64,000 bases of DNA, from NCBI RefSeq assembly GCF_039544005.1, contig NZ_BAABKV010000001.1:5208001-5272000 (forward strand), given 5' to 3'. Numbering within the stretch: position 1 is the stretch's first letter; each line of letters begins with the position of its first letter. Below are positions 19,028 through 29,532 of this stretch, piece after piece. The notes under the pieces were generated by a model. The model made no database searches. It saw only the letters and a list, made by a program, of their open reading frames with translations, and was not told the DNA's origin. The translations under genes and the position numbers were made by a program. Origin of the DNA: Kitasatospora paranensis (GTDB lineage: Bacteria > Actinomycetota > Actinomycetes > Streptomycetales > Streptomycetaceae).

Positions 19028-19798
19028 GTGAGTACACCCACCGAAGGACGGTCCGTCGCGCCCGTCCTGCATCTGGACCGGGTCGGCCGTGTCCACGGCC
19101 AGGGAGCCGCCGAGGTGCACGCGCTGCGCGACGTCGACCTCGCCGTCTTCCCCGGCGAACTCGTCGCCGTGATGGGCCCGTCGGGCTCCGGCAAGTCCAC
19201 CCTGCTGACCCTCGCCGGCGGTCTGGACAGCCCGACCACCGGCCGGGTGCTGATCGAGGGCACCGACCTCGGCGACCTGTCCCGCAAGAAGCAGGCCCAG
19301 GTCCGCCGCCGCGCCGTCGGCTACGTCTTCCAGGACTACAACCTCATCCCGGCGCTCACCGCCGCCGAGAACATCGCGCTGCCGCGCGAACTCGACGGCG
19401 TCTCCGGCCGGGCCGCCCGCCGCGAGGCCGTCGCCGCCCTGGAGGAGCTCGGCATCGGCGAGCTCGCGGACCGCTTCCCGGACGACATGTCCGGCGGCCA
19501 GCAGCAGCGGGTCGCCATCGCCCGCGCCCTGATCGGTGACCGCCGCCTCGTCCTCGCCGACGAGCCCACCGGCGCCCTCGACTCCACCACGGGCGAGTCC
19601 GTCCTGGCCGTGCTGCGCGCCCGCTGCGACGCCGGTGCCGCGGCCATGATGGTCACCCACGAGGCCCGGCACGCCGCCTGGGCGGACCGCGTGGTCTTCC
19701 TGCGTGACGGCCGCCTGGTCGACCAGAGCGTCAGCCGCGACGCGGCCAGCCTGCTGGTCACCGCGGCCACCAACAGCGTGAAGGGGCCCGGCGAGTGA
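19028..19798 (+). CDS. ABC transporter ATP-binding protein (MacB/LolD class)
   Basis: 256 residues, GTG start preceded by AGGGGAA. Complete ATPase: Walker A GPSGSGKST, Q-loop YVFQDYNLIP, signature MSGGQQQRVAIARAL, Walker B LVLADEPTGALD and the switch histidine in MMVTHEARHA. The LIPALTAAENIALP segment is typical of the LolD/MacB/FtsE subclass, whose partners are FtsX-type permeases such as the next gene. The stop overlaps the permease GTG (GTGA). Confidence 0.93.
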   Translation: MSTPTEGRSVAPVLHLDRVGRVHGQGAAEVHALRDVDLAVFPGELVAVMGPSGSGKSTLLTLAGGLDSPTTGRVLIEGTDLGDLSRKKQAQVRRRAVGYVFQDYNLIPALTAAENIALPRELDGVSGRAARREAVAALEELGIGELADRFPDDMSGGQQQRVAIARALIGDRRLVLADEPTGALDSTTGESVLAVLRARCDAGAAAMMVTHEARHAAWADRVVFLRDGRLVDQSVSRDAASLLVTAATNSVKGPGE

Positions 19799-22628
19799 AC
19801 GTCCGAGCCTGGCGGGCCGCCCTGCGGATAGCCCGCCGCGACGCCCTGCGCGCCAAGGGCCGCAGCGCCCTCGTGCTGGCCATGATCGCGCTTCCGGTGC
19901 TCGGTGTGGCCGGTGCCGACGTCGTCTACCGCAGTGCCGAGCTCGACCCGGGCGAGGCGATCGTCCGTCAGATGGGCCGGGCCGACGCCCTGCTGCAGCT
20001 GGAGCAGCGCGGCCAGGCCGTCCTCCAGTCGCCCGACGCCGGCGAGACCTCGTGGGGCGGCACGTCGGACGACCCGGCGGCCAAGAAGAGGGACCTCACC
20101 CCCGAGGAGAAGCGCAGCCGGGACACCGACCCCGCCGCCCTCGCCACGGCCCTCCTGCCGCGGGGCACCACCCTGGTCCCGGTGGTGAACGGCCCGCGGG
20201 CCTCCGCCACCACCAAGGACGGCCGGCTCGGCGTCGACACCGCCGAGGCCGACCTCTCCGACCCCGTCTGGCACGGCCGGCTCGACCTCGTCGGCGGACG
20301 GCCGCCGGCCGCGGCCGACGAGATCGCCGCCACCCGGGCCTTCCTCGACCAGGCCGGACTCCACGTCGGTGACACCACCACCTTCACCGGCCTGACCGGG
20401 CGGCGGTTCACCGTCACCGGGATCGTCGAGGACCCGTCGGACCTGCACAGCACCACCGTGGTCGGCCGCCCCGGCGCGCTCGTCGACGCCCTGGACAAGG
20501 GCGGCGCCCCGGGCCGGGGCTCCTGGCTCGTCCGGCTGCCCGCGGGGGCCTCGCTGGACTGGCCCCAGGTGCTCGAACTCAACAAGTACGGCTTCACGGC
20601 CGCCTCGCGCACCGTCCTGCTCGACCCGCCGGCCCGTGCCCAGGTGCCCTTCTACGCCTGGCAGGACGCCCACGGCGGCAGCTACCAGCGCATCGACTCC
20701 ACCGCCCTGGTCGTGCTGGGCACCGTCGTCGGCATGGCGCTGCTGGAGATCGTGCTGCTGGCCGGCCCCGCCTTCGCGGTGGGGGCCCGCCGCTCGCGCC
20801 GCCAGCTCGGCCTGCTCGCCGCCGGCGGCGGGGACCGCTCGCACATCCGGGCCGTGGTGCTCGGTGGCGGCGTGGTGCTGGGCATCGCCGGCGCGGTCGT
20901 CGGCGTGGTGCTGGCCGTCGGTCTGGTCGCCGTGCTGCAGCCGTGGGCCGAGGAGACCGCCGGCCGGCGGTTCGGCCACTTCGACCTGCAACCGCTGGAC
21001 CTGCTCGGTGTCGCGGCGATCGGTCTGGTCACCGGCCTGCTCGCCGCCGTCGTCCCGGCCTTCCAGGCCGCCCGGCAGGACGTCGTGGAGGCGCTCACCG
21101 GGCGCGGCTCCGTCAAGCCCGCCAGCCGCAAGCTGGCCCTGGCCGGCCTGGTGATGGTCGGCAGCGGAGCGGCGCTCGCGCTGCTCGGCACCGCCACCGG
21201 CACGGTCTGGCGCACCGCCGCCGTCCTCGGCGGCTCGGCCGTCGCCGAACTCGGCATGATCGCCTGCACCCCGCTGCTGATCGGCTTCTTCGGCCGGCTC
21301 GGCCGCCACCTGCCGCTCAGCCCGCGCCTCGCCCTGCGCGACGCCGTCCGCCACCGCGGCCGCACCGCCCCGGCCGTGGCCGCCGTGATGGCGGCGGTGG
21401 CGGGCGCGGTCGCCGTCGGCATCTACTCCGCCAGCGCCGACCAGGAGCAGCGCCAGGGGTACCACGCGGTGCTGCCCAGCGGCGCCGTGATGGTGCACAC
21501 CTACGACGGGCACGGCACCGACGGGCCGGACATCGCGGCGCTGCGCAGTGCGGTCGAGCGGTCCGTCCCGGACCTCGGCCGTCGTGCCGACCTCTACGGC
21601 ACGACGTACGGGAAGGGCTGCGACACCCCCGCGGCTGCGGCTGGTTCGGGGTGCAGATCCCCAAGGAGAACCGCTGCCCCTCCCAGGACCCGGACAGCCC
21701 GGACCGGCAGTTCGACCAGGCCGAACTGCAGCGCCTGCAGCGCGAGGACCCGCGGTGCAGGCCGGACCCGGCCCAGGTCTACTTCGGCGACACCATGGTG
21801 CCGGCGGGGGACGCCACGCTGCTGGCCAACATGTTCGGGGTGAGCGACCCGGCCGCGGGCCGGGCGCTGGAGGCCGGCAAGGCGGTCGTCTTCGACCCGA
21901 AGTACCTCAAGGACGGCCGGATCACCCTCGATCTGTCCGCGTCGCCGACCGAGGAGGAGACGGCGAGGAACCCGAAGGCCGAGCCGGTCGTCGAGCACGT
22001 GAGCGTCGACGCCGTGCTGGTGCACGCCGGGACGGCGAGCGCCCAGGCGGTGGTGAGCCCGCAGACCGCGCAGCGGCTCGGCCTGCTCGTCCGTCCCAGC
22101 GGCAGCGTGTGGCTGCCCGCGACCGCGCCGTCCTCGGCGTCCGAGCAGAAGGCCACCGCGGCGGTGGGCAAGGTCGACGACCGGGCCGAGCTGCGGGTCG
22201 AGCGCGGCTACCGGTCCCAGCAGACCCTGGTGGGCCTCGCGCTGTCCGGGTTCGCGGCGATCGTCGCGCTCGGCGCGGCCGGCATCGCCACCGGACTCGC
22301 GGCGGCCGACTCGCAGCGCGACCTCGCCACCCTGGCCGCGGTCGGCGCGAGCGGGGGCATCCGGCGGCGGCTCTCCGGCTTCCAGTGCGGGGTGATCGCG
22401 GCGATGGGCACCGTGCTCGGCACGGTCTGCGGGGTCGTCCCGGCGGTGGCCCTGCGGAAGCTGGAGGCGTCCGCCGTCGACGGCGTCGTCGGCGGCAGCC
22501 GGCCCGCGGTGATCGTCTTCCCGTGGCTGGACATGGGTGTCACCCTGGTCGTCCTGCCGCTGGTCGCGGTCGGCCTGGCCATGCTGTTCACCCGCTCCCG
22601 GCTGGCGCTCGGCCGCCGGGCGGCCTGA
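19795..22628 (+). CDS. FtsX-like ABC permease, frameshifted
   Basis: Large MacB-type permease of about 944 residues after correction, with two FtsX domains. An N-terminal helix (SALVLAMIALPVLGVAGADVVYRS) is followed by an extracytoplasmic region, then helices TALVVLGTVVGMALLEIVL, VLGGGVVLGIAGAVVGVVLA and IGLVTGLLAAVVPAFQAAR, a second extracellular region and a final helix set (LVGLALSGFAAIVALGAAGI). The frame breaks at about 21632 (KGCDTP, then GCGWFGVQIPKE in the -1 frame); restoring one G gives continuous homology-like sequence. It probably exports a peptide or lipophilic compound with the upstream ATPase, under PadR control. Confidence 0.85.
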
Positions 22629-22636
22629 CCGGCCCC

Positions 22637-22668
22637 GGTCACCTCCCGTCACGGGGCGGGAGGTGACC
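22637..22668 (+). terminator. Terminator of the PadR-ABC operon
   Basis: A 12-bp perfect stem (22637-22648 with 22657-22668) and eight-base loop lies nine bases after the permease stop. Confidence 0.75.
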
Positions 22669-22733
22669 GAGGTAACGGGTGGGCCGGGGAGGCCGTGGGC
22701 GCGCACCCGTCCGGGCGAACTAAAGTCGTCCGT

Positions 22734-24128
22734 ATGACGAAAACCCCGGACAGCGTCGTCCGTACCTTCATCGACGAGCACGAGCCCGCCTTCCTGCGCG
22801 AACTCTCCGACTGGCTGAGCATCCCCTCCGTCTCCGCCGAACCGGACCGGGCCGACGACGTCCGCCGCTCCGCCGACTGGCTGGTCGGGGCCCTGCGCGC
22901 CACCGGCTTCCCGGTCGCCGAGGTGTGGGAGACGGACGGGCTGCCCGCGGTGTTCGCCGAGTGGCCGTCGGGGGACGAGTCCGCGCCGACCGTCCTGGTC
23001 TACGGGCACCACGACGTGCAGCCCGCCGCGCTGGAGGACGGCTGGGCCACCGAGCCGTTCACGCCGACCGTCGTCGGGCGCCGGCTGTTCGCCCGCGGCG
23101 CCGCGGACGACAAGGGGCAGGTCTTCTTCCACACCCTGGGGGTGCGCGCCCACCTCGCCGCCACCGGCCGTACCGCCCCGGCGGTCAACCTCAAGCTGCT
23201 GATCGAGGGCGAGGAGGAGTCCGGCTCCCCGAACTTCGCCGCGCTGGTGCGCCGCGAGGCCGAGCGGCTCGCCGCGGACGTGGTGATCATCTCCGACACC
23301 GGGATGTGGTCCGAGGACACCCCGACCGTCTGCACCGGCATGCGCGGTCTCGCCGACTGCCAGATCGACTTCTTCGGCCCGGACTCCGACATCCACTCCG
23401 GCTCGTTCGGCGGCGCCGTCCCCAACCCGGCGGATGTCGCGGCCGCGCTGGCCGCCGCGCTGCACGACGCCGACCGGAGGGTCGCCGTCCCGGGCTTCTA
23501 CGACGGTGTCGTGGAGCTGAGCGAGGCCGAGCGCGCGCTCTTCGCCGAGCTGCCCTTCGACGAGGCGCAGTGGCTGCGGGTCGCCAAGTCGTACGGCACC
23601 CTGGGCGAGGCCGGCTACAGCACCCTGGAGCGGGTCTGGGCGCGGCCGACCGCCGAGGTCAACGGCATCTGGGGCGGGTACACCGGCCCGGGCGGCAAGA
23701 CCATCGTCCCGGCCGAGGCACACCTGAAGCTGTCCTTCCGGCTGGTCGCCGGCCAGGAGGTGGAGAAGGTCCGCGAGGCCGTCCGCTCCTGGGTCGCCGG
23801 CCAGGTGCCGGACGGCATCCGGTACGAGATCGCCTTCCCCGGCGCGACCCGGCCGTGCCTGACGCCGCTGGACCACCCGGCGCTGCAGGCCGTCGTGCGG
23901 GCGATGGGCCGGGCCTTCGAGCAGAAGATCCTCTTCACCCGGGAGGGCGGCTCCGGGCCGGCCGCCGACCTGCAGGACGTGCTGGGCGCGCCGGTGCTGT
24001 TCCTGGGCATCTCCGTCCCGTCCGACGGCTGGCACTCCGTCAACGAGAAGGTGGAGCTGGACCTGCTCCGCAAGGGCGTCGAGACCTCGGCGTACCTGTG
24101 GGGCGAACTTGCCGCGAACGGCAGTTGA
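22734..24128 (+). CDS. M20 family dipeptidase/peptidase
   Basis: 464 residues from ATG 22734. Dinuclear zinc peptidase motifs: VYGHHDVQPA (metal His and neighbouring Asp), GRRLFARGAADDKGQ (bridging Asp), LIEGEEESGS (catalytic Glu and metal Glu), DSDIHSGSFGG (dimerisation-domain His) and late GWHSVNEK (metal His). This is the M20A dipeptidase subclass with a dimerisation domain. TAAAGT-like -10 (TAAAGT 22721-22726) lies seven bases before the ATG with no Shine-Dalgarno, so the mRNA may be leaderless. It probably degrades imported or turnover dipeptides in the cytoplasm. Confidence 0.9.
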   Translation: MTKTPDSVVRTFIDEHEPAFLRELSDWLSIPSVSAEPDRADDVRRSADWLVGALRATGFPVAEVWETDGLPAVFAEWPSGDESAPTVLVYGHHDVQPAALEDGWATEPFTPTVVGRRLFARGAADDKGQVFFHTLGVRAHLAATGRTAPAVNLKLLIEGEEESGSPNFAALVRREAERLAADVVIISDTGMWSEDTPTVCTGMRGLADCQIDFFGPDSDIHSGSFGGAVPNPADVAAALAAALHDADRRVAVPGFYDGVVELSEAERALFAELPFDEAQWLRVAKSYGTLGEAGYSTLERVWARPTAEVNGIWGGYTGPGGKTIVPAEAHLKLSFRLVAGQEVEKVREAVRSWVAGQVPDGIRYEIAFPGATRPCLTPLDHPALQAVVRAMGRAFEQKILFTREGGSGPAADLQDVLGAPVLFLGISVPSDGWHSVNEKVELDLLRKGVETSAYLWGELAANGS

Positions 24129-24170
24129 GCACGTGACCGGGAATTCGATCGCGAACGGGGATGGACCGAG

Positions 24171-25103
24171 TTGAGCAGCGTGCCTGAGACCAAGCACCTC
24201 GCGCTTGCCCGTGCCGGGGTGGACCGCGGCGCGCACCACCGCTTCGACGAGCCCTGGCTCGCCGCGGCGTGGAGCCACCCGACCACCAAGGTGCTGCCGA
24301 TCGCCGGCGGCGAGGTCTTCGTCGTCGACACCGAGGCGGGCACCGAACTGGTGCTGCTTCCGTCCTTCGAGGCGCCGGAGGACGGCGACCGGTTCTACCT
24401 CGGCACCGACGACGACGGGGTGTCGTACTTCGCGCTGGCCGGCGAGACCCTGCCGGGCCGGCTGGACGGCGACGCCCGTCCGGCCGGGCTGCGCGAGGTC
24501 GGCGCCACGCTCCGCGACCGGGACGCCGGACTGCTGGTGCACGCGGTGGCGCTGGAGCACTGGCACCGGCTGCACAGCTTCTGCTCGCGCTGCGGCCACC
24601 CGACGGAGAAGGCCGGGGCCGGCCACGTGCGCCGCTGCACCTCCTGCGCGGCCGAGCACTACCCGCGGACCGATCCGGCGGTGATCATGCTGATCACGGA
24701 CGGCGAGGACCGCTGCCTGCTGGGCCGGCAGGCGCTGTGGCCGGAGGGCCGCTGGTCGACCCTGGCCGGCTTCGTGGAGCCGGGCGAGTCGATCGAGCAG
24801 GCGGTCGCCCGCGAGGTCTTCGAGGAGGCCGGGGTCCGGGTCGCCGACGTGACGTACGTGGCGAGCCAGCCGTGGCCGTTCCCGTCCAGCCTGATGCTGG
24901 GCTTCACGGGGACGGCGGACCCGGCGGGCACCGCGATCACCGTGGACGGCGAGGAGCTGTCCGAGGCCCGCTGGTTCTCCCGCGAGGAGTTGGCCGCGGG
25001 GATGGCGGCGGGTGAGATCGTTCCGCCGTCCGGGATTTCGATCGCCCGTCATCTGGTCGAACTCTGGTACGGCGAGCCGCTGCCCGCGGCGGCCCGCTGG
25101 TAG
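24171..25103 (+). CDS. nudC: NudC, NAD(H) pyrophosphatase / NAD-cap hydrolase
   Basis: Nudix enzyme that hydrolyses NADH to NMNH and AMP and can remove NAD caps from RNA. About 310 residues. A NudC-type N-terminal domain is followed by a zinc ribbon (CSRCG and CTSCA), the Nudix box GFVEPGESIEQAVAREVFEEAGV, and the NudC-specific SQPWPFP motif just after it. The start is TTG 24171 in the frame; GTG 24180 is equally possible, and neither has a strong Shine-Dalgarno. The position near uvrD2 and mycoredoxin matches the mycobacterial order. Confidence 0.93.
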   Translation: MSSVPETKHLALARAGVDRGAHHRFDEPWLAAAWSHPTTKVLPIAGGEVFVVDTEAGTELVLLPSFEAPEDGDRFYLGTDDDGVSYFALAGETLPGRLDGDARPAGLREVGATLRDRDAGLLVHAVALEHWHRLHSFCSRCGHPTEKAGAGHVRRCTSCAAEHYPRTDPAVIMLITDGEDRCLLGRQALWPEGRWSTLAGFVEPGESIEQAVAREVFEEAGVRVADVTYVASQPWPFPSSLMLGFTGTADPAGTAITVDGEELSEARWFSREELAAGMAAGEIVPPSGISIARHLVELWYGEPLPAAARW

Positions 25104-25133
25104 CGGCGGAGGGTCTGCCGACAGAGGCAGAAA

Positions 25134-25158
25134 GGCGCGCGGCCACCGGCCGCGCGCC
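25134..25158. terminator. Terminator between nudC and the convergent ATP-binding gene
   Basis: An 11-bp perfect stem (25134-25144 with 25148-25158), three-base loop, flanked by AAA and CTTT, sits between convergent stops. Confidence 0.8.
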
Positions 25159-25252
25159 CTTTCTCTGCTCCGGAATGGAATTGTCCGATCGCATTCGGAC
25201 GTCTTCGGGAATGTGTTGATCGGATGATCGACGGGTTTCTTCGGGGGAGGTG

Positions 25253-25741
25253 CTACGTCAGCTCCAGCCAGCAGCTGACCGTCTTGCCGTTCAGCCGGGT
25301 GGTCACCGTCCACCGGGCGCACAGCGCCGTGACCAGTGCCAGCCCGCGGCCGGTGGTCTCGTCCTCGGCGGCGACCCGCAGCGTCGGCACGCCCCGGCCG
25401 AAGTCCGAGACCGAGATCTGCAGGGCGCCGTCGGTCAGCGTCAGGGCGATCGACACGGCGCCCCGCCCGTACCGCAGGGCGTTGGTGACCAGCTCGGACA
25501 TCAGCAGCTCGGCGCTGTCCGACAGGTGCGCCGCGCCCCAGGCGGCCAGCGCCGTCCGGGTCAGCCGACGGGCCCGTGCGACGTTCGCCGGCTGCGGCGG
25601 GAAGCTCGCCGACGCGGACCAGGCGCCGCGCTCGGCGGCCGCGAGCACGCGGCCGGAGCGGCGCTCGGCGCCGGAGGAGTCGGTGCGGTCGTACCCGTCG
25701 TGACGGGTCTCGATCTGTCGCGAGGTACTGCTGACGGGCAT
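25253..25741 (-). CDS. RsbW-like ATP-binding protein (anti-sigma kinase family)
   Basis: 162 residues from ATG 25741 (GGAG just upstream). A basic, Ser-rich head is followed by a HATPase_c domain: helix SELVTNALRYG (N box), VSDFGRGVP (G1 box) and TGRGLALVTALCARW (G2 box). This is the widespread streptomycete family of single-domain anti-sigma kinase-like proteins. No sigma factor or STAS antagonist is adjacent, so its partner is unknown. It is divergent from the GntR gene, with ~170 bp between starts. Confidence 0.85.
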   Translation of the reverse strand: MPVSSTSRQIETRHDGYDRTDSSGAERRSGRVLAAAERGAWSASASFPPQPANVARARRLTRTALAAWGAAHLSDSAELLMSELVTNALRYGRGAVSIALTLTDGALQISVSDFGRGVPTLRVAAEDETTGRGLALVTALCARWTVTTRLNGKTVSCWLELT

Positions 25742-25911
25742 GCTCCGCCCCCGGGTGTGCGTGGTGGGAATACCGTGCGGGAAATCCACGGACCGTGTCG
25801 ACGAACGACGGGAAACGATCCGATGGGGGACCGGATCCGCAATCCCCGATCGTGGGCAATATTGGCCGGTTTCGCTGAAATGGCGCAAGCCGAATGGCTA
25901 CATTCACTCGG

Positions 25912-26688
25912 GTGACGATCCCCCGAGCCGGCGTACCCGCCCCCAAGTACCAGCGACTCGCGTCCGACCTGCGCCGCCGGATCGAGTCCGGCGAGTGGCA
26001 GGGCGGCGCGCAACTGCCCGTCGAGACCGAGCTGGAGGTGCACTACGGCGTGGCCCGCAACACCGTGCGTCTCGCCGTCGACGTCCTGGTCAACGAGGGC
26101 CGCCTCGTCCGCCTCCAGGGCAAGGGCACCTACCTCAAGCAGCAGCCGCTGATGGACCACCGGGCGTTCGGCCCGCCGCCCGCCGAGGGCCGCGCCGACT
26201 GCCTGGCCGCGCCCACCCGCGTCTACGCCGACGAGGCGTCCGCCGCGGGGCGGCGGCTCACCGCCGACTTCGAGATGCTCGTCGTCCGTGCCCGCGCCGA
26301 CATCGCCGGCCTGCTCGGGATGCTCCCCGGCGAGGCGGTCGTGGTCCGCCGCCAGCTCCGCCTGACGGACCGTGAGCCGTACTCCATCGAGGAGAGCCAC
26401 TACCGGGCCGGGCTGGCCGCCGGGACCCCGCTGATGGAGCCGGAGGCGGTGCCGGGCGGCGACGAGACGGTGCTGTCGGCGATCGGCCGGGCGGAACGCA
26501 CGGCCCTCGACCACCTGGTCGCACGGATGCCCGGCCCCGAGGAGGCCGCCTGGTTCGAGATCGGCCCCGGCGTGCCGCTGCTCGTCCAGACCCGGGTCAC
26601 CCGCGACGCGCGCGGTCCCGTCCGGGTGATCGAGACCCGCTACGCCGCGGACCGCTGCCGGCTGCTGTACGGCCTCGACGGCCGCTGA
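25912..26688 (+). CDS. GntR family regulator (HutC/UTRA subfamily)
   Basis: About 258 residues. The N-terminal winged helix (YQRLASDLRRRIESGEWQGG, LPVETELEVHYGVARNTVRLAV) is followed by a UTRA effector domain of about 170 residues (PYSIEESHYRAGL, VRVIETRYAADRCRL). GTG 25912 is preferred: a -10-like TACATT (25899-25904) lies seven bases before it, fitting a leaderless transcript; ATG 25894 in the same frame would add six residues but lies ahead of that -10. The ligand and targets are unknown; no metabolic genes are adjacent. Confidence 0.85.
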   Translation: MTIPRAGVPAPKYQRLASDLRRRIESGEWQGGAQLPVETELEVHYGVARNTVRLAVDVLVNEGRLVRLQGKGTYLKQQPLMDHRAFGPPPAEGRADCLAAPTRVYADEASAAGRRLTADFEMLVVRARADIAGLLGMLPGEAVVVRRQLRLTDREPYSIEESHYRAGLAAGTPLMEPEAVPGGDETVLSAIGRAERTALDHLVARMPGPEEAAWFEIGPGVPLLVQTRVTRDARGPVRVIETRYAADRCRLLYGLDGR

Positions 26689-26730
26689 GGGACACCGACG
26701 GGCCGTCAGGGGCGCCGCTCGGGGCGGACA

Positions 26731-26773
26731 CGCCGGAGGCGGGCGACGGCCCGGCCGCCGCCCGCCTCCGGCG
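26731..26773. terminator. Terminator between the GntR gene and mycoredoxin
   Basis: A 15-bp perfect stem (26731-26745 with 26759-26773) lies between convergent stops. Confidence 0.8.
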
Positions 26774-26784
26774 GGGTGCCCGGC

Positions 26785-27036
26785 TCAGACCAGGGCGGCC
26801 TGGACCTGGCGCAGGCTCGGGTTGGTCAGCACGCTCTGCTGACCCTCGGCGGAGACCACGACCACGGTCGGCACGGTCTGGTTGCCGTTGTTCACCGACT
26901 CCACGTAGTCGGCCGACGCCGCGTCCTCCTCGATGTTGATCTCGGAGTACGCGATGCCCTCGCGATCCAGCTGGCTCTTGAGGCGGTTGCAGTAGCCGCA
27001 CCAGGTCGTGCTGTACATCGTGACGGTGCCGGACAT
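26785..27036 (-). CDS. mrx1: Mycoredoxin (glutaredoxin-like, Mrx1 type)
   Basis: 83 residues from ATG 27036, with GAAGGAG ten bases upstream. A glutaredoxin fold with the redox site TTWCGYC, the cis-proline segment QTVPTVVV and a short C-terminus. Mycoredoxins reduce protein-mycothiol mixed disulfides in actinobacteria; CxYC is the diagnostic site. A consensus SigR promoter lies upstream, consistent with thiol-stress induction. The same gene lies next to uvrD2 in Mycobacterium, as here. Confidence 0.92.
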   Translation of the reverse strand: MSGTVTMYSTTWCGYCNRLKSQLDREGIAYSEINIEEDAASADYVESVNNGNQTVPTVVVVSAEGQQSVLTNPSLRQVQAALV

Positions 27037-27081
27037 GGCGGCGTACTCCTTCGAAACAGGGGGCGTGCGGTCGAGCATCCC

Positions 27082-27107
27082 AACGCGCGGCGTGCATCCG
27101 TCATTCC
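27082..27107 (-). promoter_or_regulatory. SigR-type promoter of mycoredoxin
   Basis: Read on the minus strand: GGAAT (27107-27103), exactly 18 bases, GTT (27084-27082). This fits the SigR consensus without mismatch; the transcript would start about 40 bases before the ATG. Confidence 0.82.
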
Positions 27108-27267
27108 TTGCACGCGGGGGCGCGTGCGGAAGGCCACACGCCCCTTCGCGGGGTGACCATCGGACCGGGTGGACCCGCCTGTGGACGGCCCGGCCCGCGC
27201 TGTCGGTCACCGGTGCCAGGATGTCCGTCCGGTCCGCACCGCCCGTCGGGCTGAGAGGATGGTAGCC

Positions 27268-29500
27268 ATGCAGGAAGAGCTCCTGGGCATGCCCGGCCCG
27301 CACGACCCGTACGACCCGTACGACGGCGCCCCCGTCGGCGCCGACGCCGTGCTCGCCGGGCTCGACCCCGAACAGCGCGCCGTCGCCACCTCCCTGCACG
27401 GCCCGGTCTGCGTGCTCGCCGGCGCCGGCACCGGCAAGACCAGGGCCATCACCCACCGGATCGCCTACGGCGTCCGCAGCGGCGTCTACCAGCCGCAGCA
27501 GGTGCTCGCCGTGACCTTCACCGCGCGCGCGGCCGGCGAGATGCGCGGCCGGCTCCGCCAGCTCGGCGCCGAGGGCGTGCAGGCCCGGACCTTCCACTCC
27601 GCCGCCCTGCGCCAGCTCCAGTACTTCTGGCCGCGCGCCGTCGGCGGCGAGGTGCCGCGCCTGCTGGAGCGCAAGGTCCAGCTCGTCGCCGAGGCCGCCT
27701 CCCGCAGCGGGCTGCGCGTCCAGCGCACCGAACTGCGCGACCTCACCGGCGAGATCGAGTGGGCCAAGGTCACCCAGATCGTCCCCGACGACTACCCGGC
27801 GGCCGTCCTCAAGAGCGGCCGCGACGCGCCGCGGGACGCGGCCGAGATCGCCCGGGTCTACGCCACCTACGAGCAGACCAAGCGCGAACGCGGGGTGATC
27901 GACTTCGAGGACGTGCTGCTGCTCACCGCCGCCATCCTGGAGGACCGCCCGGAGATCGCCGACCGGGTCCGCGCCCAGTACCGGCACTTCACCGTCGACG
28001 AGTACCAGGACGTCTCGCCGCTCCAGCAGCGGCTGCTCGACCAGTGGACGGCCGGCGGCGCGAGCCTGTGCGTGGTCGGCGACGCCAGCCAGACCATCTA
28101 CTCCTTCACCGGCGCCACCCCGGACTACCTGCTGAACTTCCGCACCCGGCACCCGGACGCCACCGTGGTCAAGCTCGTCCGCGACTACCGCTCCACCCCC
28201 AGGTCGTCCACCTGGCCAACGGGCTGCTCGCCCAGGCCCGCGGCCAGGCCGCCCAGCACCGCCTGGAGCTGGTCTCCCAGCGCGAGGCCGGCCCCGAGCC
28301 GGAGTACGTCGAGTACCAGGACGAGCCGACCGAGGCGGAGTCCACCGGGCACCGCATCCGCAGGCTGCTCGACGCCGGTGTGCGGGCGAGCGAGATCGCC
28401 GTGCTGTTCCGCACCAACGGCCAGTCCGAGGTGTACGAGCAGGCGCTGGCCGACCTCGGCATCTCCTACCAGCTCAAGGGCGCCGAACGGTTCTTCGAGC
28501 GGCCCGAGGTCCGCGACGCCGGGCTGCTGCTCAAGGGCGCCGCCCGGGCCTCCGCCGACCCGCTCACCGCCGACGAGCCCGACCTGGCCGGCCAGGTCCG
28601 CGCGGTGCTCGCCACCCGCGGCTTCACCCCCACCCCGCCGGCCGGCTCCGGCTCCGTCCGCGAGCGGTGGGAGTCGCTGGCCGCGCTCGTCCGGCTCGCC
28701 GAGGAGTTCGAGGCGGCCCGCCGGCAGGCCGGCGGGAGCGCCGACCTCACCGCCTACGTCGCCGAGCTGGACGCCCGCGCCGCCGCCCAGCACGCCCCCG
28801 CCGTCGAGGGCGTCACCCTGGCCTCGCTGCACGCCGCCAAGGGCCTGGAGTGGGACGCCGTGTTCCTGGTCGGCCTCACCGAGGGCACCCTCCCGATCAT
28901 CTACGCCAAGACCGACGAGCAGGTCGAGGAGGAGCGCCGGCTGCTGTACGTCGGCGTCACCCGCGCCCGGCTGCACCTCACCCTCTCCTGGGCGCTGTCC
29001 CGCTCCCCGGGCGGCCGGGCGAGCCGCAAACCGACCCGCTTCCTGGACGGGCTGCGACCCGGCTCCGGCGGACCGCGCGGGGCCGGCGGCAGGGGCGGAC
29101 GCGGCGGCGTGGAGGCCGGCGAGTCCCGTTCGGCGGGCCGCCGCGCCCCCGCGGCCCGGTCACCTGCCGGGTCTGCGGACGGACGCTGACCGAGGCGGTG
29201 GAACGCAAGCTGCGCCGCTGCGAGGGCTGCCCCTCGTCGATGGACGAGGCACTGTACGAGCGGCTGCGCGAGTGGCGGGCCCGGCAGGCGAAGCAGCAGG
29301 GCGCGCCCGCGTACGTGGTCTTCACCGACGCGACGCTGATGGCGATCGCCGAGGACGTCCCGGGCAGCACCCGTGAGCTGGCCCTGATCTCCGGGGTGGG
29401 TGCCATGAAACTGGACAAGTACGGCGCCGCTGTGCTCTCGTTGTGCGCGGGGGAAGAGCTCGGTGACGAGCTCGAGGGGGATTCGAGCGAGCCGGCCTGA
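27268..29500 (+). CDS. uvrD2: UvrD2, superfamily I helicase with zinc-finger and HRDC domain, two frameshifts
   Basis: About 744 residues. ATG 27268 has GAGAGG nine bases upstream. Helicase motifs: Walker A GAGTGKTR, VTFTARAAGEMR, motif II VDEYQDV, QTIYSFTGA, HAAKGLEWDAV, YVGVTRARLH. The C-terminus carries a tetracysteine (CRVC and CEGC) and an HRDC domain (YERLREWRA, MAIAEDVPGS), the layout of actinobacterial UvrD2. The frame is lost in C runs at 28196-28200 and 29146-29150; each is repaired by one C. UvrD2 is essential in Mycobacterium smegmatis, so real double disruption is unlikely. Confidence 0.9.
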
Positions 29501-29532
29501 GCCGCTCGCGGACGTCGCTCCGGAACTCGCCG

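Noticed and set aside
21594..25946. 1450-codon minus-strand ORF
   Set aside because: Covers the permease, M20 and nudC genes in antisense; its only real content is the short ATP-binding protein in a different frame.
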